A DNA stretch of 29,669 bases from an uncultured Azospirillum sp. (GTDB taxonomy: Bacteria > Pseudomonadota > Alphaproteobacteria > Azospirillales > Azospirillaceae), in contig NZ_CAMLJP010000086.1 in NCBI RefSeq assembly GCF_946480385.1, forward strand, positions 1 through 29,669, given 5' to 3'. The notes under the pieces were generated by a model. That model was given only the letters and a program-made list of their open reading frames with translations. It did no database searches and was not told where the DNA came from. Positions within the stretch are counted from its first letter, which is position 1. Every line of letters begins with the position of its first letter. Made by a program: the position numbers and the translations under genes. Below are positions 1 through 6,562 of this stretch, piece after piece.

Positions 1-2
1 GC

Positions 3-308
3 GTGCCGACCCCGAACGTGTCGGTCGTCGACTTCAAGTTCACCGCCAAGCGCGCAACCTCGGTGGAAGAGATCACCAAGGCGATCTCCGACGCCGCCAA
101 CGGCGCCCTGAAGGGCATCCTGGCCGCCTACACCGAGGATCTGGTGTCGTCGGACTTCAACCACGACCCGCACAGCTCGACCTTCGCCAGCAAGGAGACG
201 AAGGTTGTGGACGGCAATTTCGTTCGCGTCATGGCATGGTACGATAACGAGTGGGGCTTCTCCAACCGGATGGCCGACACCGCGGTCGCCATGGCGAACG
301 CCAAATAA
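3..308 (+). CDS. gap: Glyceraldehyde-3-phosphate dehydrogenase, C-terminal part (5' end outside window)
   Basis: Partial gene: the reading frame is open from the first bases of the window, so the N-terminal NAD-binding domain lies outside. The visible 101 residues match the C-terminal catalytic domain of phosphorylating GAPDH (glycolysis/gluconeogenesis, cytoplasmic, NAD-dependent conversion of glyceraldehyde-3-phosphate to 1,3-bisphosphoglycerate). Recognisable family blocks are [11 protein letters not shown], the LVSSDF stretch, and the near-terminal [12 protein letters not shown], which is very conserved in GAPDH. The GTG at position 3 is an internal Val codon, not a start. The small gene at 347 follows after 38 bases without an obvious terminator, so the two are probably co-transcribed. 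In many alphaproteobacteria gap sits with pgk and tkt, but those would lie off the left edge. Confidence 0.95.
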   Translation: MPTPNVSVVDFKFTAKRATSVEEITKAISDAANGALKGILAAYTEDLVSSDFNHDPHSSTFASKETKVVDGNFVRVMAWYDNEWGFSNRMADTAVAMANAK

Positions 309-346
309 ATCAACCACGCCGACCCAGGACCAAAAGGAGCCGGACG

Positions 347-592
347 ATGAGCAAGACGATCATGTGGACCGAAACCGACGCCAAGGGCTTCGAGTCCGAG
401 TGCCTGTTCAACGAGGACAGCCGCCAGTACGAAGTGATGGTCTGCGCCTCGGGCCGCCGGCTCTGCCGGTCGGCGTCCTTCCCGGCCCAGTCCGACCCGA
501 TGCAGGGCATGAGCGACGACGACCGCCAACGGGCCATGCAATGCGCCGAACGGCTGGTGACGGAGATCGAACACGATCTGGGCGACCGCTGA
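347..592 (+). CDS. Small hypothetical protein (81 aa) downstream of gap
   Basis: An 81-residue acidic protein starting MSKTIMWTETDAKGF. The ATG at 347 is chosen because AAAGGAG lies at 333-339 with good spacing. The frame is open further upstream, but that part overlaps gap and has no ribosome binding site. I recognise no domain. The protein has four Cys spread through it (in ESECLF, VCASGRRLC and QCAERL), no signal peptide and no membrane segment, so it is probably a soluble cytoplasmic protein. It follows gap by 38 bases and a GC-rich hairpin at 624-648 lies just after the stop, so it looks like the last gene of the gap transcript. Function unknown. Confidence 0.75.
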   Translation: MSKTIMWTETDAKGFESECLFNEDSRQYEVMVCASGRRLCRSASFPAQSDPMQGMSDDDRQRAMQCAERLVTEIEHDLGDR

Positions 593-623
593 TCGGGCTG
601 TTCCGGCCCTCCCGACCCTGTCC

Positions 624-648
624 GGCCGGCGTCCTTGCGGCGCCGGCC
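624..648 (+). terminator. Possible terminator hairpin after the gap-linked gene
   Basis: Perfect 8-bp inverted repeat: GGCCGGCG at 624-631 and CGCCGGCC at 641-648, with a 9-base loop. It sits 32 bases after the stop codon at 592 and before the promoter-like region of the next gene. There is no clear T-tract, so intrinsic termination is plausible but not certain. Confidence 0.4.
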
Positions 649-672
649 CTTCCACTCCGGTCTCCCCAACCC

Positions 673-703
673 TTGACCGGGTCCACCCATCAGGAAATAA
701 AGT
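673..703 (+). promoter_or_regulatory. Candidate sigma-70-type promoter of the AraC-family gene
   Basis: TTGACC at 673-678 resembles a -35 box. An AT-rich stretch AATAAAGT at 696-703 could supply the -10 element (17 bases of spacing to AATAAA). It is the only AT-rich island in the gap between 592 and 733, and a palindrome follows at the expected transcription start. The -10 match is imperfect. Confidence 0.35.
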
Positions 704-720
704 CGTATACGAATTATACG
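703..720. promoter_or_regulatory. Overlapping palindromes, candidate operator for the AraC-family gene
   Basis: TCGTATACGA at 703-712 is a perfect 10-bp palindrome. Overlapping it, CGTATA at 704-709 and TATACG at 715-720 form a second inverted repeat with a 5-base spacer. Both lie just after the putative -10 box and before the proposed TTG start, where a repressor or autoregulator would act. Confidence 0.4.
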
Positions 721-732
721 CGAGATTTCCTG

Positions 733-1746
733 TTGGCCGCACAGACCGTTCCGTTCCGCCGCTTCTCCACCAGCCTTCTTCCAAGGAAGGAGCGGTTCGG
801 TGCATGGCGGGACGCCATGACCTCGGTCTACGAGATCGCGCCGCTGGACGAGGATGCCAGCCGCCGCTTTGCCGGCACGGCGACCAGCGCCCATCTGGGA
901 CCGCTCATCGTCGGCACCATGGATGTCGATGCGCTGGCCTACCACCGCTCGCCCGCGAAGATCCGGTCCGACCACATGGACCATTTCATCATCCGCCTGG
1001 ATCGGCCCGGCGCCGCCGGCAACCGGGTGGATGAAGTCCTGGTCAAGGACATGGGCCAGCCGCTGGCGCTGCCGCCGATGCGGCTGGACGGCGCCTGCAT
1101 CATCATCCCCCGCGACATCATGACCAGCATGCTGCCACGCGCCGACGCCCTGCACGGCACGCGCCTCGGCGGCATCATGGGGCGTCTGCTGGCCGACCAT
1201 ATGCAGACCCTGGCCCAGGCCGTGCCGGCGGCGACGGTGGAGGAGGCGCCGCAGATCGTTCGCGTCATCCGCGACATGGTCACCGCCTGTCTGGCGCCCA
1301 GCCATGACGCGCTGGTCCAGGCGCAGCCGCAGGTGGCCGCCACCCTGATCATGCAGGCGCGGCGCCACATCGACGCCAATCTGACGAACCCGGAGCTGTC
1401 CCCCGACCAGCTGTGCCGGGCGCTCGGCCTGTCACGGTCTGCGCTCTACACGCTGTTCGAGCCGCATCACGGCGTCAACCGCTACATACTGGAACGCCGC
1501 CTGCTGCGCATCCGCGAGCATCTCTGCGATCCGGCCGAACGGCGACGCATCGGCGAGATCGCCTTCGCCTACGGCTTCTCCAGCGAGGCGCATTTCAGCC
1601 GGGCCTTCCGCCGCGCCTTCGGCTGCTCCCCGTCGGAAATGCGCGCCGGGTTTCACGCCAATTCCGCGACCGGACCGGCTCCGGTGAACACCGCCGGCGG
1701 CATCGGCGGCGAGTTTCCGGAATGGCTGCGCCGGCTTCGCGCCTGA
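733..1746 (+). CDS. AraC-family transcriptional regulator (AraC-binding-like N-terminal domain)
   Basis: About 337 residues from a TTG at 733. The frame is open further upstream, but the family block (FSTSLLPRKERFGAWRDAM) begins about ten residues after this TTG, and a promoter-like region lies just before it. The ATG at 817 would cut into that block. The N-terminal two thirds resembles the AraC_binding_2 type sensor domain. The last roughly 100 residues carry two helix-turn-helix motifs, the first around LCRALGLSRSALYTLF and the second around IGEIAFAYGFSSEAHFSRAF, ending with the GCSPSEMR block typical of AraC/XylS proteins. It should bind DNA and activate transcription in response to an unknown small molecule. 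Its target may be itself, or the next gene at 1914, which lies 167 bases downstream on the same strand. The start is the least certain part. Confidence 0.85.
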   Translation: MAAQTVPFRRFSTSLLPRKERFGAWRDAMTSVYEIAPLDEDASRRFAGTATSAHLGPLIVGTMDVDALAYHRSPAKIRSDHMDHFIIRLDRPGAAGNRVDEVLVKDMGQPLALPPMRLDGACIIIPRDIMTSMLPRADALHGTRLGGIMGRLLADHMQTLAQAVPAATVEEAPQIVRVIRDMVTACLAPSHDALVQAQPQVAATLIMQARRHIDANLTNPELSPDQLCRALGLSRSALYTLFEPHHGVNRYILERRLLRIREHLCDPAERRRIGEIAFAYGFSSEAHFSRAFRRAFGCSPSEMRAGFHANSATGPAPVNTAGGIGGEFPEWLRRLRA

Positions 1747-1763
1747 TCGCGGGAACCGTGACC

Positions 1764-1780
1764 TCCGCGAAACCCGCGGA
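1764..1780 (+). terminator. Possible weak terminator after the AraC-family gene
   Basis: Inverted repeat TCCGCG (1764-1769) and CGCGGA (1775-1780) with a 5-base loop, 17 bases after the AraC stop codon. No T-tract follows, so it may not terminate. Confidence 0.25.
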
Positions 1781-1831
1781 CGCAGGGTCAAGGAAAATTG
1801 GACGCCCGGTCATGGCCCGCCCTCCATTGCC

Positions 1832-1841
1832 ACGCTAGCGT
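1832..1841. promoter_or_regulatory. 10-bp palindrome upstream of the 1914 gene
   Basis: ACGCTAGCGT is a perfect palindrome in the gap between the AraC-family gene and the following orphan gene. It fits an operator or activator site if the orphan starts at 1914 or 1920. It is too short to be decisive. Confidence 0.25.
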
Positions 1842-1913
1842 ATGTCCGTCCGGCCCGCCGGTCCCGGTCGCCACATCGGCGGCGCAGGCCCCCCGCTGAC
1901 ATGCCCCGAGGTG

Positions 1914-2498
1914 ATGCAGGTGTCGTACGACTTCAACAGGCTTCTGAACGCCACGCTCAGCCTGAACGAGCGCCCAATGGTGCTGATGTGGGCGGCCGTC
2001 AGCGGCGGCGCCGCCGAGGCGGTGTTCCTGACCTGCCTGGAGCAGTTCAAGCAGTCGCCGTCGAAGGCGAAGGTGAAGGTCATCCAGGAATGGCTGCTCG
2101 ACCAGGACACGACCAAGGGCGACGGCCATTGGGGACCGATGAACCTGGAATCGGACGGCGTCACCAACACGACCAAGGCCGCTGCGGCCACCATCGCGAC
2201 CGCGTCCGCCTATTACATCGGCCGCAAGAGCTGGTGGGGAAAGAGAAGCGCCACCCTGAACGCCGCGCTGGGCAACACCCCGGCCCCGAACATGTTCGAT
2301 GCCTTGATTCAACCGGCGGCCATCGCGCTGGGGACCGTCCAGCCATGGTTCAGCGGCTGGTCGCTCGCGCAGGTCGACAGGAAGGACAGCTATGTCATCA
2401 ACCGGCTGAAGGGTATGGAGTACATGAACAACGCCTTCATGTCCGCCGGCTTCAACACCGCCGCCATGGGCGTCCGCCTGCCCTTCAAATTCCGGTAG
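1914..2498 (+). CDS. Hypothetical protein (about 194 aa), unknown family
   Basis: I do not recognise this protein. The open frame extends up to an ATG at 1842, but that ATG has no ribosome binding site and abuts a palindrome. GAGGTG at 1908-1913 would serve a GTG at 1920 (spacing 6), and the ATG at 1914 is adjacent, so the true start is probably 1914 or 1920. The sequence has no signal peptide. It contains an Ala-rich hydrophobic stretch after NTTKAAAATIATASAYYIG, a WWGKRS motif, and a C-terminal half rich in Met, Asn and aromatics (WFSGWSL, EYMNNAFMSAGFN). Codon use looks normal for the window. It follows the AraC-family regulator on the same strand and converges on the cytochrome c gene, 27 bases away. 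Confidence 0.6.
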   Translation: MQVSYDFNRLLNATLSLNERPMVLMWAAVSGGAAEAVFLTCLEQFKQSPSKAKVKVIQEWLLDQDTTKGDGHWGPMNLESDGVTNTTKAAAATIATASAYYIGRKSWWGKRSATLNAALGNTPAPNMFDALIQPAAIALGTVQPWFSGWSLAQVDRKDSYVINRLKGMEYMNNAFMSAGFNTAAMGVRLPFKFR

Positions 2499-2525
2499 CG
2501 ATCCCCTTGGGGCCGGCGGGCACCG

Positions 2526-3779
2526 TCAGTCCGCCTGCGCCAGGGCCTTCCGCATCTTGGCCACGTCGTCGGCGCTGACCGGCGGGGCGGCGTTGCTCCA
2601 GCTGTTGCGGATGTAGGTGACCACCGCCGCCACCTGTTCGTCGGTCAGCCGCCAGCCCAGCGGCGGCATCGCAGGGCCGGTCGGCCGGGAGCCGGTCGCC
2701 ACCGCGCGGGAGCCGTCCAGCACCAGCCGGATCAGCGTCGCCGGATCGTCGGCCTGCACCACCCCGCTGCCGGCCAGCGTCGGGAACAGGAAGGTCTGGC
2801 CCTTGCCGTCGCCGCCATGGCAGGCCATGCAGCAGTCGGTGTAGACCGCCCCGCCCGCCTTCATCCGCGCATCGTCCGCCACCAGCGCCGCCAGCGCTTT
2901 CCGTTCCGGCGGCTTCCGGTCCAGCAGATAGGTGGCGATGGCGTTCAGGTCCGCGTCGGTCATCTTGGAGCTGGAGTTCTGGATCTCCTCCGCCATCGGG
3001 CCGGAGGCCAGCGACTGGTGGTTCACGCCGGTCTTCAGATAGGCGACGAGCTGGTCGGCCGTCCAGCCGCCGATGCCCCGGCGCGAATCCGAGGTGATCG
3101 ACGGCGCGTACCAGGCCTGGAGGTTGGCGCCCTGCAGGGCGTGGTCGGTGTCGTCGGCGCCCAGCATGGTCTTCGGCGTGTGACAGGTGCCGCAATGGCC
3201 CAGCGCCTGCACCAGATAGGCGCCGCGGTTCCACGCCTCCGACTTCTGCGGATCGGGCTTGAAGTTTTCCGGCTCGAAATTCAGCAGGTTCCAGCCCGCC
3301 ATCAGCAGGCGGATGTTGAAGGGAAACGGCAGCTGGTTGGCTTCGACCGCGTTGCTCACCGGCGGCAGCGTGCGCAGGTAGGCCCACAGCGCGTGGATGT
3401 CGTCGTCGGTCATCCGCGTATAGGCCGGATAGGGCATGGCGGGATAGAGCCGCTTGCCGCCGCGGCCGATGCCCTCGCGCAGCGTGCTGCGCAAATCCTC
3501 CTCGGTCCAGTTGCCGATCCCGGTCTCGCGATCCGGCGTGATGTTGGGGGCGACCAGCGTGCCGAAGGGGGTTTGCAGCGCCGTTCCGCCGGCATAGGGC
3601 TTGCCGCCCGGCGTGCTGTGGCAGGCGACGCAGTCGGCGGCGGTGGCGACGTAGCGCCCGCGTTCAATCAGGGCGAAATCCTGGTCGTCGGCACGCGCCG
3701 GCACGGCGAGGATGGCCGGGACCGCCGCCGAGACCAGCAGGGCGGCGACCGCGGCGATGGCGAGACGGTTCCGGGTCAT
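2526..3779 (-). CDS. Triheme cytochrome c subunit of a membrane-bound dehydrogenase (gluconate/alcohol dehydrogenase type)
   Basis: 417 residues with a Sec signal peptide (residues 1-30, ending VPARA). Three c-type heme motifs are visible: CVACH at 50-54, CGTCH at 196-200 and CMACH at 317-321, the last preceded by an extra Cys (316). This is the layout of the cytochrome subunit of membrane-bound gluconate 2-dehydrogenase and related alcohol and sorbitol dehydrogenases. It takes electrons from the flavoprotein and passes them to ubiquinone or the respiratory chain at the periplasmic face. Its ATG overlaps the stop of the flavoprotein gene by 4 bases (ATGA), so the two are translationally coupled. 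Family length is about 400-470 residues, so the gene looks complete. The oxidised substrate cannot be read from this subunit. Confidence 0.9.
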   Translation of the reverse strand: MTRNRLAIAAVAALLVSAAVPAILAVPARADDQDFALIERGRYVATAADCVACHSTPGGKPYAGGTALQTPFGTLVAPNITPDRETGIGNWTEEDLRSTLREGIGRGGKRLYPAMPYPAYTRMTDDDIHALWAYLRTLPPVSNAVEANQLPFPFNIRLLMAGWNLLNFEPENFKPDPQKSEAWNRGAYLVQALGHCGTCHTPKTMLGADDTDHALQGANLQAWYAPSITSDSRRGIGGWTADQLVAYLKTGVNHQSLASGPMAEEIQNSSSKMTDADLNAIATYLLDRKPPERKALAALVADDARMKAGGAVYTDCCMACHGGDGKGQTFLFPTLAGSGVVQADDPATLIRLVLDGSRAVATGSRPTGPAMPPLGWRLTDEQVAAVVTYIRNSWSNAAPPVSADDVAKMRKALAQAD

Positions 3780-5548
3780 GCGTGCACCAGCGGGCCGGGG
3801 GATTTCAGGTAGCGGCTGCGGATCGCATCCGCCGCGCGGAAGGCCAGCGCCCCCACCGTTCCGGTCGGGTTGTAGCCGGAATTCTGCGGGAAGACGTTGG
3901 CCCCGACGGTGAAGACGTTCGGCACGTCCCAGCTCTGCAGGTACGGGTTGACCACGCTGGTGGAGGGGTCCATCCCCATCGCCGTGCCGCCGACCACATG
4001 GGTCGACTGGTAGGGCACCACCGACCAGTGGCCGGTGCGCGGGTTCTCGTCGATCTGCTGCGCCCCCATGGCGCGGACGATCTCCGCCACCTTCTTGGTG
4101 ACGTAGGCCGACATCTTAAGGTCGTTCTCGGGGAAGTCGAAGGTGATGCGCATCAGCGGCCGACCGAGCCGGTCGGTGTAGGTGGGGTCGAGGTCGAGGA
4201 AATTGCCGCGGTTGGCATAGCTGCTGGCCTCGCAGCCGACGCTGAGATTGCTGAGATAGCTGTCGCGCATCGCCTTCTTCCAGCCCGATCCCCAGGTCGG
4301 GCTGCCCGGCGGGGTCGGCCGCCTGCTGATCGGCTCCGCCCCGATCGGCGCGCAGCGCGTGCTGCCGCCGCCGAGGAAGCCCAGCGGCCCATGGTCGAAA
4401 TTGTCGTTGTTGAATTCGTCGATCGCCATGCCGGTGGCGCCGCCGCCGATGAAGTTGTTGAAGTTGTATTTGGCGGGATCGAAGAAGCCGACGACCTGAT
4501 TGGCCATCTGGTAGCAGAAATTCCGACCAAGCGTGCCCTCGCCGGTCCGGTGGTCATAGGGCGTGCCGATGCCCGACAGCAGCATCAGCCGCACATTGTC
4601 CAGCATGAAGGCGCAGAGGACCACCAGATCGGCCGGCTGTTCGTACTCGTTGCCGGAGGTGTCGACGTAGGTGACGCCGGTCGCCTTCTTGCCGCTGGAA
4701 TCGAGATTGACCTTCAGCACCTCGCACAGGGTGCGCAGTTCGAAGTTGGACTTGCGCATCAGCACCGGCAGCACCGTGGTCTGCGCGCTCGCCTTCGAAT
4801 AGTTGGCGCAGCCGTAATTGGTGCAGAAGCCGCAGAAGGTGCATTGCCCCATCGTCACGCCCAGCGGGTTGGTGTAGGTGCGCGACAGCAGCGAGGACGG
4901 GATCGGAAAGGGCTTGTAGCCCATATTGGCCGCCGTCTCCGCGAACAGGGTGGGGCCGTAGGTCTGCATCATCGGCGGGTTGGGATATTCGCGGGCGCGC
5001 ACGCCCTCGAAGGGATTGCCGCCCTCCTGCATCTGGCCGTTCAGGTTCCCGGCCTTGCCCGACACGCCGGCCAGATACTCGAACTTGTCGTAATAGGGCT
5101 CCATGTCCTCATAGGTCACGCCCCAGTCCTGGATGGTCATATCCTCCGGTATGCTCTGGGCACCATAACGCTCCGTATAATGAGACCGCAGCCGGAAGTC
5201 GGCCGGGGAGAAGCGCCAGGTGATGCCGGCCCAATGCACGCCGGCGCCGCCGACGCCGTTGCCGGGATGGAAGGAACCGAAATGCCGCATCGGCAGCGCC
5301 GTCTGGTCGGCATTGTTGCGGGCGGTGACCGTCTCCTGCGCCGGACGCAGCATCAGCTCCTGCCGGACATTGTAACGCAGCTCGTCCGGGGCATAGCCGA
5401 TGTTGAAGTCGGTGGCGGTGTCGCGCCAGGGGCCGCGCTCCAGCGCCACCACGTCCAGCCCCTCGTCGCACAGTTCGTTCGCGATGATCGAGCCGGTCCA
5501 GCCCAGCCCGATGACCACCACATCCTTGCGGGGAAGTTTGCGCGCCAT
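3776..5548 (-). CDS. GMC-family FAD dehydrogenase large subunit (gluconate 2-dehydrogenase type)
   Basis: 590 residues. The N-terminus carries the FAD-binding Rossmann motif (VVIGLGWTGSIIANEL, residues 11-26) ending in the acidic E37-R-G. A Cys-rich cluster, C236, C239, C242 and C247 in QCTFCGFCTNYGC, matches the iron-sulfur-type cysteines of FAD-dependent glucose and gluconate dehydrogenases. The C-terminus has the GMC signature with the probable catalytic pair H517 (STHVVGG) and N560 (SGYNPTG). It would oxidise a sugar or sugar acid in the periplasm. Export is probably by piggy-back on the Tat-exported small subunit, because this protein has no signal peptide of its own. It lies 3 bases after the small-subunit gene and overlaps the cytochrome gene by 4. 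Substrate assignment to gluconate is by operon type only. Confidence 0.9.
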   Translation of the reverse strand: MARKLPRKDVVVIGLGWTGSIIANELCDEGLDVVALERGPWRDTATDFNIGYAPDELRYNVRQELMLRPAQETVTARNNADQTALPMRHFGSFHPGNGVGGAGVHWAGITWRFSPADFRLRSHYTERYGAQSIPEDMTIQDWGVTYEDMEPYYDKFEYLAGVSGKAGNLNGQMQEGGNPFEGVRAREYPNPPMMQTYGPTLFAETAANMGYKPFPIPSSLLSRTYTNPLGVTMGQCTFCGFCTNYGCANYSKASAQTTVLPVLMRKSNFELRTLCEVLKVNLDSSGKKATGVTYVDTSGNEYEQPADLVVLCAFMLDNVRLMLLSGIGTPYDHRTGEGTLGRNFCYQMANQVVGFFDPAKYNFNNFIGGGATGMAIDEFNNDNFDHGPLGFLGGGSTRCAPIGAEPISRRPTPPGSPTWGSGWKKAMRDSYLSNLSVGCEASSYANRGNFLDLDPTYTDRLGRPLMRITFDFPENDLKMSAYVTKKVAEIVRAMGAQQIDENPRTGHWSVVPYQSTHVVGGTAMGMDPSTSVVNPYLQSWDVPNVFTVGANVFPQNSGYNPTGTVGALAFRAADAIRSRYLKSPGPLVHA

Positions 5549-5551
5549 TCC

Positions 5552-6334
5552 TCAGCCCTTCCTGACCCAGTCGCCGCGCCCGCCGATCGACACCGGCGGC
5601 AGCGGATATTTCTGATTGTGCTTCAGCACATGGTCCCGGAAATCGTAGCGGGTTCCGGGAAAGCCGATCATCTTCCAGCTGACCATGTCGCGGTTGCCGC
5701 CATAGACGGGATCGGCGAAGAACCCCTCCATGGTATTCTGCAGGATCTGGCCGAAGAAGCTGACGGCGCTGACCGGCCCGTCGAACTTCACCTCGTCTTT
5801 CTCCATCGCCGTCAGAAGCTGGTCCTTCTGCTCCGGCGACAGGTCGGTGAAGCTCTTGCCGCCCATGGTCTGGCGGCAGTGGGCGTCCAGCGCCTTCAGC
5901 CCCTGGCGGTATCTCACCGCCGGGGTCAGGCCGCTCTGGTCGCCCTGAGTCGGCAGGCCGGGCTGGAACGGACCCTTCATGTAGAGCCGTTCGGAGGTGC
6001 CGTAATGGCCGGACAGCTGCCGGTCGATGAACACGGCACAGCCGGCATCCTTGCCGCTGATGCTGAGATCGTCGGCGGGGATCAACCGCTCGACGATGGC
6101 CTCCACCAGCTTCGCCTCGCGCGCGGTGAAGAAGGTCCAGGGGCCGGGCAGCACCTGCCGGGGCGGCTCGATAACGTCGGACTCCCAGGGCAGCCCGGTG
6201 CCGAACAGGGTTTTCCCGCGGGCGCCGGCGGCCGACAGTGCCACCAGCCCCATGGCGGTGGTGGCGAGGAACCGGCGGCGGCTGGTGTGGAATGCGCTTG
6301 GGTGCCCCGTTTTCGGGCGTTTGCTTGGGGTCAT
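5552..6334 (-). CDS. Gluconate 2-dehydrogenase subunit 3 family protein (Tat-exported small subunit)
   Basis: 260 residues, first gene of the dehydrogenase operon. A twin-arginine signal is clear: SRRRFLA at residues 18-24 followed by a hydrophobic stretch ending AAGARG. The body matches the gluconate_2-dh3 family (blocks such as EAIVERLIPADDL, DAGCAVFIDRQLSGHYG and the late MVSWKMIGFPG). In this enzyme class the small subunit is needed for folding and for export of the folded flavoprotein across the membrane through Tat. The order small-large-cytochrome with 3-base spacing and a 4-base overlap is the standard one. The ribosome binding site is weak, and the region just upstream of the ATG is one arm of an inverted repeat (see 6337-6423). 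Confidence 0.88.
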   Translation of the reverse strand: MTPSKRPKTGHPSAFHTSRRRFLATTAMGLVALSAAGARGKTLFGTGLPWESDVIEPPRQVLPGPWTFFTAREAKLVEAIVERLIPADDLSISGKDAGCAVFIDRQLSGHYGTSERLYMKGPFQPGLPTQGDQSGLTPAVRYRQGLKALDAHCRQTMGGKSFTDLSPEQKDQLLTAMEKDEVKFDGPVSAVSFFGQILQNTMEGFFADPVYGGNRDMVSWKMIGFPGTRYDFRDHVLKHNQKYPLPPVSIGGRGDWVRKG

Positions 6335-6336
6335 GC

Positions 6337-6423
6337 TTCGATCATCCCGGAGTCGTTGCGATCACTGCCCCTGTCGCACTGCACAACAGATCAGCGGTGG
6401 AACGAAAATTTCCAATGATCGAA
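6337..6423. promoter_or_regulatory. Widely spaced inverted repeat upstream of the dehydrogenase operon
   Basis: TTCGATCAT at 6337-6345 and ATGATCGAA at 6415-6423 are perfect 9-bp inverted arms separated by 69 bases. A further CGATCA occurs at 6359-6364 and GATCA near 6389. The first arm covers the ribosome-binding region of the small-subunit gene. The gap 6335-6562 otherwise holds no gene. This could be a looping operator or coincidence. Confidence 0.3.
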
Positions 6424-6562
6424 AGACATACACCCGCCCACCTGGGCACGCGCTGCCGTCATCCGGCGAAGCATCTGCACAAACGGACAGTGCGGACGGC
6501 GCGGAGGTGGACCCCCGCCGGTGGTAACCGTTCGCGGCGGCGCGCCGTTCCGGCCTTTCCGC

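Noticed and set aside
310..1368. Long minus-strand frames opposite the small orphan and the AraC-family gene
   Set aside because: Low-complexity His/Gly/Arg-rich products without motifs; the plus-strand genes explain the region.
1842..1913. Upstream ATG extension of the orphan gene
   Set aside because: No ribosome binding site and direct overlap with a palindrome. A GAGGTG with correct spacing supports a later start.
2504..2513. CCCC-TT-GGGG between convergent genes as a terminator
   Set aside because: Only a 4-bp stem with a 2-base loop and no T-tract; too weak to call.
3782..6418. An 878-codon open frame on the plus strand opposite the dehydrogenase operon
   Set aside because: It spans three well-supported minus-strand genes and their junctions. 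Its composition (His, Arg, Gly, Val) is that of a shadow frame.
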